Positions 6,330 to 15,414 of a DNA stretch of 64,000 nt are shown here, one piece after another. The notes under the pieces were generated by a model. It was not told the origin of the DNA and did no database searches. It worked only from the letters and a program-made list of their open reading frames with translations. The translations under genes were made by a program, and so were the position numbers. Each line of letters begins with the position of its first letter. The stretch's first letter is position 1. Source of the stretch: an uncultured Pelagibacteraceae bacterium (GTDB taxonomy: Bacteria; Pseudomonadota; Alphaproteobacteria; Pelagibacterales; Pelagibacteraceae); NCBI GenBank assembly GCA_902603905.1, contig CACKWM010000002.1, positions 1 to 64,000 on the forward strand. Direction: 5' to 3'.

Positions 6330-8981
6330 TTAAAAATTTAAAGATATATCACGATGAATTGAATTACACTTGGCAACAAATTTAGCTTGATCTTTAGTTA
6401 AACGAGACTGAAGTCTTAAGCCTATATTATGTTTTATTACTAAATTGTATTTCTCAAGTTCTGGCATTAAGTTTACTGCCGCATCTCTTCTCCATTCTAC
6501 TTCTTTATAATACAACATAAAAACTTCTGAACTTGCATCTGAAATTTTGTTAAGCTCTTTTTCTTCACTATCAAGTAAAGAATATAAATCGTCTAATCTA
6601 TTAGCGAATTCTTCTGTTCCTGAAATCTCACCAATTTTTTCGAACAGACTATCTATTATTGAAATTGAATTTTCATAATCTTCATTACTAATATTTGACT
6701 TTAAATTATTAACATCTGGAGAAAGTTCGTTTAATTTTTCATGATCTTTAATAAACATGGCAATTTGTTCCAAGTTATCATATGCTTCATCAACATTTTT
6801 TTTATATCTTTTTGTTTGAGTATTTTTGGCTTTATGAATAATGTTAAATTCTTTGTTTTTAGATTTCCAATTTTCAGGTATTTGTTTAGTTATTTCATCA
6901 ATTTCTAATTTATAATCCTCAATTTTCAGTTCAATTTTATTTTTTGCAGCTACCTTATCTTTATCTAAATTTCTAATTTCGGATTCTAATTTTGATATTC
7001 TATTTTCTATTTTTCTAATTTTTTTCTCTTTCTTTCTTGAACTAAAGTGAAGATCTCTATAATCTTCGGTAAACAAATTATATTCTTCTTCCGTTTTTTG
7101 AAGTTTTTTAACTAAAGCAAAAGTCCCCAGTGCATTTTCAAAATGTTCCTCAAAAATATCTAGTTTATCATTAGGAAGATTTGAAGGAACCAATTGTTGA
7201 AAACCTGTAATTGCAGCTCTGATTTTTTGTTCTTCATTATTATAAATGTCAAACTTATATTCTTGTAAACAAGTTTGAAGTTTAGGATTCATTGGAGGTG
7301 GAGCTACATGAGAGGTTAAGTATGTTCTTGCTGGTAAATAATTTACTAAACTCGGATAAAAACCTACAATTCCAAGTCCAATTAATTGCAATATTATGAA
7401 AGGAACAACACCTTTCCAAATATTTAAAGTTGTAACAAATTTAGGTGCAACACCTTTTAAATAAAACAATGCAAATCCGAATGGTGGAGTTAAAAAAGAA
7501 GTTTGCAAATTAACACCAATCATTACTCCTAACCAGATTGCACTAACATTAGCCCCAGTTTCGGCTAATAATATAGGTGCAATAATAGGAACAACAACAA
7601 CAGCAATTTCTATAAAATCAAGGAAAAAGCCCAATAAAAATATTACTGCCATAACAACAATAAACTGAGTCCAAAATCCTCCAGGCAAATCTTGTAAAAA
7701 ATCTCTTACTAGTTCTTCACCTCCAAAAGCTCTGAAGCCTGAGGTTAACATCGCTGCTCCTAGAAGTATTATAAAAACCATTGAAGTAGTTACACAAGTT
7801 TCTGTAACAACTTCTTTTAAAACATTATCAACTTTATAAGCTCTCCAAAAACTCCATGAAATACCAATTAAAAATATTATAGTAAAAAAACCTGTTATAA
7901 GAATTGCAGTTAAGTTTCTAGTTTCTAAAGCTTTAATGTTTAAGTTATAATTATTTGAAATTACAAAAATAGGAATTAAAGCTACAACAGTTATTAATAA
8001 CGGATAAAATGCATCTTTTTTACCTTGATGAAGACGATAACCCGCCATTATAGTCGCTCCTATGGCTCCAATAGAGCCAGCCTGATTTACAGTTGCTATA
8101 CCCATTAATATAGATCCAAGAACTGCAAAAATTAAAGCAAGAGGAGGTATTATTACCATAATAACTTTTATCCAAAATTTAAAATCAAATTCACCTTTAA
8201 ATGGAACAGGTGGAGCTGCCTTTGGATTTAATCTTGCATACACAAAAACATACAGCATATACAAACCAACTAATACTAATCCGGGTAGTAATGCCCCAAG
8301 AAACATATCTCCTGCACTTGTAGATCCCACTCTAAACTCGCCAGGCATATTAAACTCACCAGTAATTAATTTATAATCTGCCTGTCTAATTGTATTTGCA
8401 ACATCAGAAGCGCTGGCTAATTGATCGGCTATAATAATTAAAACAATTGATGGAGGTATTATTTGACCTAGTGTTCCTGATGAACAGACAATTCCACTCG
8501 CAAGACTTTTATCATAATTATTATTCAACATAGTTGGCAATGAAATTAAGCCCATTGCAATTACTGTTGCTCCAACTATGCCTGTTGTTGCTGCAAGCAA
8601 AGCTCCAACAAAAATTACTGAAATTCCAAGTCCTCCAGGAATGGGTCCAAATAATTGACCCATGGTTACCAAAAGATCTTCTGCAATTTTAGATTTTTGC
8701 AACATGATCCCCATAAAAATAAATAAAGGTATTGCAATTAAAGTATCAGTTTCTACATCCCAATAATTACTCCTGAAATTCGTAATACCTGCTGTTAACC
8801 ATTCTATGGGACCATCAGTTGCAAAATAAGCACTCGCATTTCCTTCAAAGAGATATCCAAAAAAAGCTGCGAAACCTATTGCAATAATAGCAGAACCCGG
8901 TAATGCAAAAGCAACTGGAAAACCTGAAGCTAATGCTGCTATCATTATTAGTACAAGCAGAGATAAAAATAGATGTTCCAT
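6330..8981 (-). CDS. dctM: TRAP transporter large permease DctM with long C-terminal extension
   Basis: DctM is the ion-coupled membrane subunit of a TRAP transporter. Residues 1-548 form many membrane helices with typical motifs (GFPVAFALPGS, GTLGQIIPPSIVLI, NLQTSFLTPPFGFALFYL). Inserted helices around 320-385 make it larger than the usual ~430 aa, as in the mannitol/chloroaromatic-type (FcbT3) subfamily. After YLPARTYL (549-555) comes a hydrophilic tail of about 330 residues with a strong Lys/Glu-rich coiled coil near 645-700. That tail is not part of the core DctM fold. The start is 3 bp after the dctQ stop. The partners are dctQ and dctP upstream. Confidence 0.92.
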   Translation of the reverse strand: MEHLFLSLLVLIMIAALASGFPVAFALPGSAIIAIGFAAFFGYLFEGNASAYFATDGPIEWLTAGITNFRSNYWDVETDTLIAIPLFIFMGIMLQKSKIAEDLLVTMGQLFGPIPGGLGISVIFVGALLAATTGIVGATVIAMGLISLPTMLNNNYDKSLASGIVCSSGTLGQIIPPSIVLIIIADQLASASDVANTIRQADYKLITGEFNMPGEFRVGSTSAGDMFLGALLPGLVLVGLYMLYVFVYARLNPKAAPPVPFKGEFDFKFWIKVIMVIIPPLALIFAVLGSILMGIATVNQAGSIGAIGATIMAGYRLHQGKKDAFYPLLITVVALIPIFVISNNYNLNIKALETRNLTAILITGFFTIIFLIGISWSFWRAYKVDNVLKEVVTETCVTTSMVFIILLGAAMLTSGFRAFGGEELVRDFLQDLPGGFWTQFIVVMAVIFLLGFFLDFIEIAVVVVPIIAPILLAETGANVSAIWLGVMIGVNLQTSFLTPPFGFALFYLKGVAPKFVTTLNIWKGVVPFIILQLIGLGIVGFYPSLVNYLPARTYLTSHVAPPPMNPKLQTCLQEYKFDIYNNEEQKIRAAITGFQQLVPSNLPNDKLDIFEEHFENALGTFALVKKLQKTEEEYNLFTEDYRDLHFSSRKKEKKIRKIENRISKLESEIRNLDKDKVAAKNKIELKIEDYKLEIDEITKQIPENWKSKNKEFNIIHKAKNTQTKRYKKNVDEAYDNLEQIAMFIKDHEKLNELSPDVNNLKSNISNEDYENSISIIDSLFEKIGEISGTEEFANRLDDLYSLLDSEEKELNKISDASSEVFMLYYKEVEWRRDAAVNLMPELEKYNLVIKHNIGLRLQSRLTKDQAKFVAKCNSIHRDISLNF

Positions 8982-8984
8982 AAT

Positions 8985-9968
8985 TTAATTTTTTAAAAGT
9001 TTATGACTGCTGCTCATAAAATAACTAGTAAATTGGGTTAACATACTTACGGCAAAGACAGCTAAATATATTGCCATTAAATAAAGCAAATATAATCCAT
9101 TAGAGCCTTGCTGTGTAATTTCAAAAGCAGTAACGGGACCATTAATAATACTCGCTTTACCACTCATTCCCAAAAATATAACAATGAGACAAAGCGGAAT
9201 TCCTAATACCAACGATCCTATAGAGTTTGTCCAAGCTTTTTTTCGTTCAGTAAACCCAGTGTATAAAACATCAACTCTTACATGACCTTCGTGCATTAAA
9301 GCATATGCACTTGCGAAAAGATAAAGAGCTGAATACCAAAAACGAACTAAATCTCCTTGAAAAGCTTGTTCATACTCAAATATAAATCTGGATAAAACAA
9401 TTGTAAATTCACTGCCAACAACTAAAATTGCTAACCAAATAAAACCTACAGATCTTGTAAAATATCCAATGATAAATGAAATTAATATTAAAGGAAAATG
9501 AACATAAGTAATTCTAAAGTTTGGAATAACTAATTTTACTCTCAAATATTCTCCTAAGATCGGACCAGTTAATTTTTCAACAACCATAAATGAAACTATT
9601 GCATCTGCAATTCCAACGATCAAAACTGCCCAAAAAGAAGACCGAATAATATAAGCTGTAAATTTAGTAAGAATTTCTGCATCAGATTCTAAAGTTTGGT
9701 TAATAGATTTAAACACATAAAAAATTACCAACAATACTGAAATAAAATAAAAAAATAATTGAATAATAGCGAAAGTTAATACTGACCCTTCTAAAGGTTT
9801 ACCTAACTTTTTAAATCCAAATAGACCATAATTTGAAAATAATTGTTTAATACCAGGCCAATCAAACCAAATTGTTAAAACATTATTAATTAAAAAAACA
9901 AAAGTAATAGATAATATCGAAAAACTAAATATTCTAATTAATATCGGTAAGTTGTTTTTCGTAACCAT
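8985..9968 (-). CDS. dctQ: TRAP transporter small permease DctQ (long form)
   Basis: This 327-aa membrane protein carries the DctQ signature EGHVRVDVLY at residues 227-236. It is about twice the usual DctQ length, with roughly four extra N-terminal membrane segments before the conserved four-helix part, as seen in FcbT2-type small permeases. It pairs with DctM to form the membrane domain of the TRAP system. It lies 3 bp before dctM and 91 bp after dctP, and the gap to dctP contains a strong hairpin. Confidence 0.9.
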   Translation of the reverse strand: MVTKNNLPILIRIFSFSILSITFVFLINNVLTIWFDWPGIKQLFSNYGLFGFKKLGKPLEGSVLTFAIIQLFFYFISVLLVIFYVFKSINQTLESDAEILTKFTAYIIRSSFWAVLIVGIADAIVSFMVVEKLTGPILGEYLRVKLVIPNFRITYVHFPLILISFIIGYFTRSVGFIWLAILVVGSEFTIVLSRFIFEYEQAFQGDLVRFWYSALYLFASAYALMHEGHVRVDVLYTGFTERKKAWTNSIGSLVLGIPLCLIVIFLGMSGKASIINGPVTAFEITQQGSNGLYLLYLMAIYLAVFAVSMLTQFTSYFMSSSHKLLKN

Positions 9969-10004
9969 AAAATAAAAACCCTATTTAAGAAAACCGCTAA
10001 AATA

Positions 10005-10028
10005 AAGGGCCCTTAATAAAGGGCCCTT
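10005..10028 (-). terminator. Intercistronic hairpin between dctP and dctQ
   Basis: The palindrome AAGGGCCCTT occurs twice (10005-10014 and 10019-10028) separated by AATA, giving a perfect 10-bp GC-rich stem with a 4-nt loop. It is the only such GC block nearby. No long T run follows on the minus strand, so it is more likely a 3'-end stabiliser or attenuator that raises dctP mRNA over dctQM than a full terminator. Confidence 0.7.
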
Positions 10029-10059
10029 ATATCAAATTTTAATCTAACCTTAAGAATTA

Positions 10060-11190
10060 TTAAATTCCTAAAGCTCTATTTCTTTGCTGAATATATGGTG
10101 AGTCAGACAAGTTGGTCCAAGCACCAATTTCTTTTCGAGCTTTAACAAAAGCTTTATGCGTTCTTGCAGCAAGATCACTATGTTGCTGAACTTCATCATA
10201 AACTTCAGCAGCACCTTTAGCAAAAGCGTCATAAACTTTATCATTAAATTTCTCAAGTTTAACACCATGATCATTTACTAGACGAGCTAATGCAGCACCA
10301 TTTTTAGCATTATACTCAGCCATTGTAATTTCATCTGCCCAAGCACACGCAGTTTTAATTGTTGTTTGATCTGACTTTGTTAAGCTTGTAAACCATGACT
10401 TGTTAACACCACATGCTAACATCGAACCAGGTTCATGCATACCAGGATAATAATAGTATTTAGCAGCTTCATGGAACTTCATAGCTTCATCATTCCAAGG
10501 ACCTACCCATTCGGTTGCATCAATTGCTCCTGAAACAAGGTTTTCATAAATTTGTCCACCAGGAAGTGAAATTGGAGAACCTCCAAGTTTTCCAAGAACT
10601 TGTCCTCCTAATCCTGGCATACGCATTTTTAAACCTTTAAAGTCATTAGCTGATCTAATTTTTTTATTAAACCAACCACCCATTTGAACTCCTGTGTTAC
10701 CAGCAATAAAACTTTGAGTTCCATAATCATCACATAATTCGTCCCAAAGCTCCTGTCCTCCACCATGGTGGATCCAAGCGTTTATTTCTGAATAAGTAAA
10801 ACCAAATGGACATGCTGTAAAATATCCAAAAGCTGGGTGTTTTTTAACCCAGTAGTAGTCTGCAGCATGATACATTTGTGAGTTACCTGATGCAACTTCA
10901 TCAAATGAGTCAAATGCTTTTACTCTTTCTCCAGAAGCGTAATAAGTAACTTGTATACGTCCGTCACTCATATCACTTAGTCTTTTTGCAAATCTTTGTG
11001 CACCTGTACCTAGGCCTGGAAAATCTCTTGGCCAAGTAGCTACCATTGCAGCTTCTACTCTTTCAGCAGCAACAGCCGGAGCAGCTAAAGACGATGCAGC
11101 TACAGCAGCAACACCAGTTGCAGCAGCAGCTTTTATAAACTTACGTCTAGAAGGAGTTTTTCCTTTTAACGTTTTAGTTGTTTTTGACAT
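10060..11190 (-). CDS. dctP: TRAP transporter solute-binding protein (TakP-like, 2-oxo/hydroxy acid type)
   Basis: This is the periplasmic substrate-binding subunit of the TRAP transporter. The N-terminus has a twin-arginine motif SRRKFIK (residues 14-20) followed by an Ala-rich stretch ending in AVAAE, so folded export by Tat is likely. The mature part resembles TakP: GWFNKKIRSANDFKGLKMRM with Arg190, then GGQIYENLVSGAIDATEWVG (about 211-230), where Glu/Trp line the ligand site. The TakP family binds pyruvate and other 2-oxoacids or lactate. Neighbouring hydroxyacid oxidases support such a ligand. Length is 376 aa. The ribosome-binding site GAGGGGAAG is unusually strong for this window. Confidence 0.92.
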   Translation of the reverse strand: MSKTTKTLKGKTPSRRKFIKAAAATGVAAVAASSLAAPAVAAERVEAAMVATWPRDFPGLGTGAQRFAKRLSDMSDGRIQVTYYASGERVKAFDSFDEVASGNSQMYHAADYYWVKKHPAFGYFTACPFGFTYSEINAWIHHGGGQELWDELCDDYGTQSFIAGNTGVQMGGWFNKKIRSANDFKGLKMRMPGLGGQVLGKLGGSPISLPGGQIYENLVSGAIDATEWVGPWNDEAMKFHEAAKYYYYPGMHEPGSMLACGVNKSWFTSLTKSDQTTIKTACAWADEITMAEYNAKNGAALARLVNDHGVKLEKFNDKVYDAFAKGAAEVYDEVQQHSDLAARTHKAFVKARKEIGAWTNLSDSPYIQQRNRALGI

Positions 11191-11248
11191 TTGTCTTCCC
11201 CTCTTTGTTAATTAACTTAAGATATTAAACCACAAAAAATAACTAGAG

Positions 11249-11270
11249 TCATTTGATATACATCAAATGA
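11249..11270. promoter_or_regulatory. Perfect inverted repeat upstream of dctP (candidate operator)
   Basis: TCATTTGAT (11249-11257) and ATCAAATGA (11262-11270) form a perfect 9-bp inverted repeat with a 4-bp centre, 59 bp before the dctP start. Flanking GAG and CTC extend the symmetry imperfectly. On the dctP strand it lies just upstream of a TAATAT-like -10, so a dimeric regulator could bind here. It could also be a weak 3' hairpin for glcF, but no T run follows on that strand. Confidence 0.5.
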
Positions 11271-11380
11271 TTAGCTCAATAATTCAACATGAATGTAATA
11301 ATTTCAACTGATGATTGAAATCTAATTAATTTTTTATTTTTTTTTTATTTTTACAGACAATAAAAACTAATAGATTTTTT

Positions 11381-12676
11381 TCATAACTTATTTAAAATTT
11401 TTGGCTTTGGTCCTCCTGTATACCAATCTAATAATTCGATGGTATGAAGTATAGGAATATTTGTTCCATATCTAATTTGAGTAATACAACCAATATTTCC
11501 AGTAGAAATGACTTGAGGTTTTAAACTTTCAATATTTTTTACTTTATTTTTTAATAATTGTTTAGCAATTTTTGATTGTAAAATATTATATGTTCCTGCT
11601 GATCCACAACATATATGTCCTTCAGGAATTTCTAAAATTTCATTTTTAGTTTTTTCAAGCAAGTTGATAGGTTGTGAATGTACTTTTTGACCATGTTGCA
11701 TAGAGCATGCCGAATGATAAGCAATCCTAAGTTTTTTTTCTTTTTTTTTAAATTTAAGATTCAAATTTTCAGATAAATATTCAGATACATCTTTTGTTAA
11801 TTCAGATATTTTTTTTGCTTTTTTTTTCATTTTTTTATCGTCTCTAAATATAAAAGCATAATCTTTCATCGTTGTTCCACAGCCAGATGTGTTGGATAAA
11901 ATAGCATCTAAATTACCTTTTAAATATTCATCATACCAAATATTAATGTTGTTTATAAAATCTTGGTTAGCATCATCATTTTTTCCTAAATGGTGGTTTA
12001 AAGAACCACAACATCTTATTTTTTTTGGAACTACAACTTCAACACCATGTCTATTTAATATTCTAATCGTTGATTCATTTATTTGTGGAGATATTTCTTT
12101 TTGAACACATCCAGTTAATAAAGCAACTCTAGCAATTTTTTTTTTATTCTTAGTTTTATAAATCTCTTTAGTTTTAATAACTTTTTTTGGAAATGATGTG
12201 GGTATTAAATCCATCATACTTTTTATTTTCGATGGAAATAAGAATTTTAAAGGTTTTCCTAATTTTGCTAAAAAAATAGATAGTTTAAATAATTTTGGAT
12301 CAGGAAGTGTTTTAGATAAAAAATTTCTAATTATTCTATCAAAAAAAGGTCTTTCAAAATTTTTTTCAATATATTTTCTCCCATGATCAATTAAATGCAT
12401 ATAGTTTACTTCCGCAGGACAAGTGGTCATGCAGCTATAACAAGATAAACAACGATCAATATGTTTAACAATATTAGGGGTTGGTTTCTTTTCATTTTCA
12501 AGCATGTCTTGAATTAAATATATCCTACCTCTTGGACCATCTAACTCATCCCCTAACAAGTTAAATGTTGGACATGTTGCATTGCACATTCCACAATGAA
12601 CACATTTCTTAAATATTTTTTCTGAAGATTTGTTATCTTCAATTTTTAGCTGTTCTTCGGTAAAATTTGTTTGCAT
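11381..12676 (-). CDS. glcF: Glycolate oxidase iron-sulfur subunit GlcF
   Basis: GlcF passes electrons from the flavin subunits GlcD/GlcE toward the quinone pool. Two 4Fe-4S motifs are visible: CVHCGMCNATC (Cys 25, 28, 31, 35) and CLSCYSCMTTC (Cys 76, 79, 82, 86). The C-terminal half has two CCG-type motifs (CCGSLNHHLG and CCGSAGTYNI) typical of GlcF and HdrB-like subunits. The length of 431 aa is normal. Its start codon overlaps the glcE stop by one base (TAATG), giving coupled translation. Confidence 0.95.
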   Translation of the reverse strand: MQTNFTEEQLKIEDNKSSEKIFKKCVHCGMCNATCPTFNLLGDELDGPRGRIYLIQDMLENEKKPTPNIVKHIDRCLSCYSCMTTCPAEVNYMHLIDHGRKYIEKNFERPFFDRIIRNFLSKTLPDPKLFKLSIFLAKLGKPLKFLFPSKIKSMMDLIPTSFPKKVIKTKEIYKTKNKKKIARVALLTGCVQKEISPQINESTIRILNRHGVEVVVPKKIRCCGSLNHHLGKNDDANQDFINNINIWYDEYLKGNLDAILSNTSGCGTTMKDYAFIFRDDKKMKKKAKKISELTKDVSEYLSENLNLKFKKKEKKLRIAYHSACSMQHGQKVHSQPINLLEKTKNEILEIPEGHICCGSAGTYNILQSKIAKQLLKNKVKNIESLKPQVISTGNIGCITQIRYGTNIPILHTIELLDWYTGGPKPKILNKL

Positions 12677-13956
12677 TATACTTCTCTATACATTTTTCCT
12701 GGATTTAATAAATTTTTTGGATCAAAACTTTCTTTAATTTTTTTGCTTAAAAGTAATCGTGTATCATTAATTGTAAAAAGATCTATATCAGAAGTAAAAT
12801 TTTCTGAATTTTTTATAATAGTCAAATATCCACCTAATTTAACAACTATACTTTTAATTTCTTCAATTTTTTCATTTTCATTATCTAATACTTCTAGCCA
12901 AAATAATGAGCCGCACCAATCAATATAATATTTAAAATTATTTTTAAGATGTTTCATTAAATCTAAACTTTTCGCAGGTGGAATTACTGCCCTTAATAAA
13001 TTATTTTTTATTCCAGAAAATAGTTCAATATTGTTAATTTTTTCCCAAAATAATTTAGATTGATAAAAATCAAGTATAGAAGTTTTCATTTTTTGTAATT
13101 CAAGTTCTTTAAAAATTTCTTTACTTCTTTCTTCAATTGATTTTTTTGATCCTTCAATTCTTAAAGCCAAAAAAGGTTCTTCGCTTTTTAAATCATTAAA
13201 CTTTAAAATTTTTTCTCTATTTATTGTATAATTATTATTTTTTGGTTCGTTTGGTATATAAACTGAACCTGATATTTCATTACTTGAGCTAAGTAATTGA
13301 TCAAAAAGCTTTGTAACAATTTTGTTATCTTCAGAATATATAGCTATTGTATTTATTGAATCTTTTACAGGTAATACTTTAAAAGTAATTTCAGTAAGAG
13401 CAACTAATGTTCCAAAAGATCCAGTAACTAATTTTGAAAGATCATATCCAGTAACATTTTTTACAACTGTTCCTCCAGATTTAATTATATCTCCTTTTCC
13501 ATTTATGCCTCTAAATCCAAGAACATGATCTCTTATACTTCCTACCTTAAATCTTCTAGAGCCTGAAAAATTACATGATAGTTGGCCAGCAGCTGTACCC
13601 TTGTTTGATTTGAAATTTTTTATATATCCAAAATCAATAGGTTCAAATGCTAGTTGTTGATTATTTTTTTCTAATGTTTTCTCAATTAAATTTATAGGAG
13701 TGCAGGCTTTTACTTTAATATAAAGTTCCTCAGGAAGATACTCGACAATTCCAGACAAATTTGAAAGATCTAATACTTTTGCACACTGTAATTTATTGCC
13801 AATAAAATTTTTTGAATTCGTTCCTATTATTTCTATTGGTAAATTTTTATTATAAACTTCTTTTATAAAGTTTGAAGCTTCTCTTTCGTCTAATGGCTTA
13901 TAAACATTATTAGAATCTTGGAATGTCTGGAAATTTTTCTTCTCCTCTGTGGACAT
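12676..13956 (-). CDS. glcE: Glycolate oxidase FAD-binding subunit GlcE
   Basis: GlcE is the second FAD-binding subunit of glycolate dehydrogenase. The FAD_binding_4 region includes IEIIGTNSKNFIG and SNKGTAAGQLSCNFSGSRR, and a VVKNVTGYDLSKLVTGSFG motif follows. I choose the ATG at 13956 (MSTEEKKNFQ) because AGGAAGGAAGGG directly precedes it. A GTG 21 nt further upstream also reads in frame. The start lies 47 nt inside the glcD 3' end, so the Shine-Dalgarno is embedded in glcD codons. Length is about 426 aa, longer than many GlcE proteins. Confidence 0.93.
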   Translation of the reverse strand: MSTEEKKNFQTFQDSNNVYKPLDEREASNFIKEVYNKNLPIEIIGTNSKNFIGNKLQCAKVLDLSNLSGIVEYLPEELYIKVKACTPINLIEKTLEKNNQQLAFEPIDFGYIKNFKSNKGTAAGQLSCNFSGSRRFKVGSIRDHVLGFRGINGKGDIIKSGGTVVKNVTGYDLSKLVTGSFGTLVALTEITFKVLPVKDSINTIAIYSEDNKIVTKLFDQLLSSSNEISGSVYIPNEPKNNNYTINREKILKFNDLKSEEPFLALRIEGSKKSIEERSKEIFKELELQKMKTSILDFYQSKLFWEKINNIELFSGIKNNLLRAVIPPAKSLDLMKHLKNNFKYYIDWCGSLFWLEVLDNENEKIEEIKSIVVKLGGYLTIIKNSENFTSDIDLFTINDTRLLLSKKIKESFDPKNLLNPGKMYREV

Positions 13957-15406
13957 GAACCCTTCCTTCCTCTGCACATTTTCTTAATATTGGATAAACT
14001 TTTCCAGGATTTAACAAGTTTTTACTGTCTAAAGATTTTTTAATACTTAGTTGTTGTTGAATATCATTATCATTAAACATTTCACACATAAGTTCTCTTT
14101 TCTCAATTCCTACCCCATGTTCACCAGTTAAAGCTCCACCAAATCTTACACACATTTTTAAAATTTCGGCACCAAATTCCTCTGTTTTTTTTAATTCCTC
14201 TTTTTTGTTTCCATCAAACATAATTAAAGGGTGTAAATTTCCATCACCAGCATGAAAGCAATTAGCAACGGGCAAATTATATTTTTTTGATAATTCATTT
14301 ATTTCCTTTAGGGCTTCTGCTAATTTTCCTCTTGGTATTGAACCATCCATACAATAATAGTCAGGAGCCATTGCCCCACAAGCTGGAAAAGCGGCTTTTC
14401 GTCCAATCCAAAAAGATAATCTTTCTGCTTCGTTCTTGCTTATTTTTATGTTTAAAGAATTATTTTTTTTACTAATTTCACTTACCTTATTGATTAATTC
14501 ATCTACTTCAGAAGCAGTTCCATCTAATTCAACTATTAATAAAAGTTCGACATTTCTTGGATAGCCTGCTTTGCTAAAATTGTCTGTAGCTATAATTAAA
14601 GCTTTGTCCATTATCTCCATGCCAGCAGGAACGATACCATTAGCAATTATCTCTGACACGCAGTTTCCTCCGTCCTCATGACTTGGAAAACCTATTAATG
14701 CAGCTCTAACTGTTTGTGGTTTTTTTAATATTTTAACAGTTACCTCAGTAATAACTCCTAACAATCCTTCTGATCCACAAATTAAACCAAGCATATCATA
14801 ACCTTCCTGGTCCAAAGTTTTTCCTCCAAGCCTACAAATTGTTCCATCCATTAAAATAATTTCGACCCCAAGAATATTATTTGTTGTTGTTCCATATTTT
14901 AAAGAGTGTACCCCTCCTGAATTTTCAGCTACATTTCCTCCAATTGAACAAGCTAGTTGGCTGGATGGATCTGGAGCATAATAAAATCCTTTATGTTGCA
15001 CTGCATGAGTAATAGATAAATTTGTTACACCCGGTTGAGCAATCACACATTTATTTTCAAAATCTATCTCTAAAATTTTATTAAATTTTGTAAGACTAAT
15101 AAGTACGGCATCTTGAAGAGGTAATGAACCTCCTGATAAACCTGTGCCAGCACCTCTTGGAACAACTTTAATATTTTCTTTGTAACAAAATTTTAAAATA
15201 TTGCTTATTTCTTCTGTATTTTCAGGCAAAACAACACATAAGGGTTTTTGTTTATAAGCTGATAGGGCGTCTGTTTCATAAGGTTTTATTTCAGCTTCAT
15301 GACTTAATACATTCTCTGAAGAAGTTAACTTTTTTAATTTTTTAAAAATATATTCTTTTTTATTAATTGTTGATTGATCTATTGCTGGTAATGCTATGTT
15401 GCTCAT
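13910..15406 (-). CDS. glcD: Glycolate oxidase FAD-linked subunit GlcD
   Basis: GlcD is the catalytic FAD subunit that oxidises glycolate (and D-lactate) to the 2-oxoacid. The FAD-binding motif VPRGAGTGLSGGSLP, the NVAENSGGVHSLKYG segment, FHAGDGNLHP and GEHGVGIEKRELM are all present. The C-terminal end EGRVHVHRGEEKFPDIPRF matches the GlcD family tail, so the extra residues beyond the glcE start are genuine. Length is 498 aa. It lies 8 bp after an aminotransferase gene on the same strand. Confidence 0.96.
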   Translation of the reverse strand: MSNIALPAIDQSTINKKEYIFKKLKKLTSSENVLSHEAEIKPYETDALSAYKQKPLCVVLPENTEEISNILKFCYKENIKVVPRGAGTGLSGGSLPLQDAVLISLTKFNKILEIDFENKCVIAQPGVTNLSITHAVQHKGFYYAPDPSSQLACSIGGNVAENSGGVHSLKYGTTTNNILGVEIILMDGTICRLGGKTLDQEGYDMLGLICGSEGLLGVITEVTVKILKKPQTVRAALIGFPSHEDGGNCVSEIIANGIVPAGMEIMDKALIIATDNFSKAGYPRNVELLLIVELDGTASEVDELINKVSEISKKNNSLNIKISKNEAERLSFWIGRKAAFPACGAMAPDYYCMDGSIPRGKLAEALKEINELSKKYNLPVANCFHAGDGNLHPLIMFDGNKKEELKKTEEFGAEILKMCVRFGGALTGEHGVGIEKRELMCEMFNDNDIQQQLSIKKSLDSKNLLNPGKVYPILRKCAEEGRVHVHRGEEKFPDIPRF

Positions 15407-15414
15407 TAGACTTT

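Noticed and set aside
11302-11320. TTTCAA/TTGAAA inverted repeat as glcF terminator
   Set aside because: The stem is six weak A/T-rich pairs, and no T run follows on the glcF strand.
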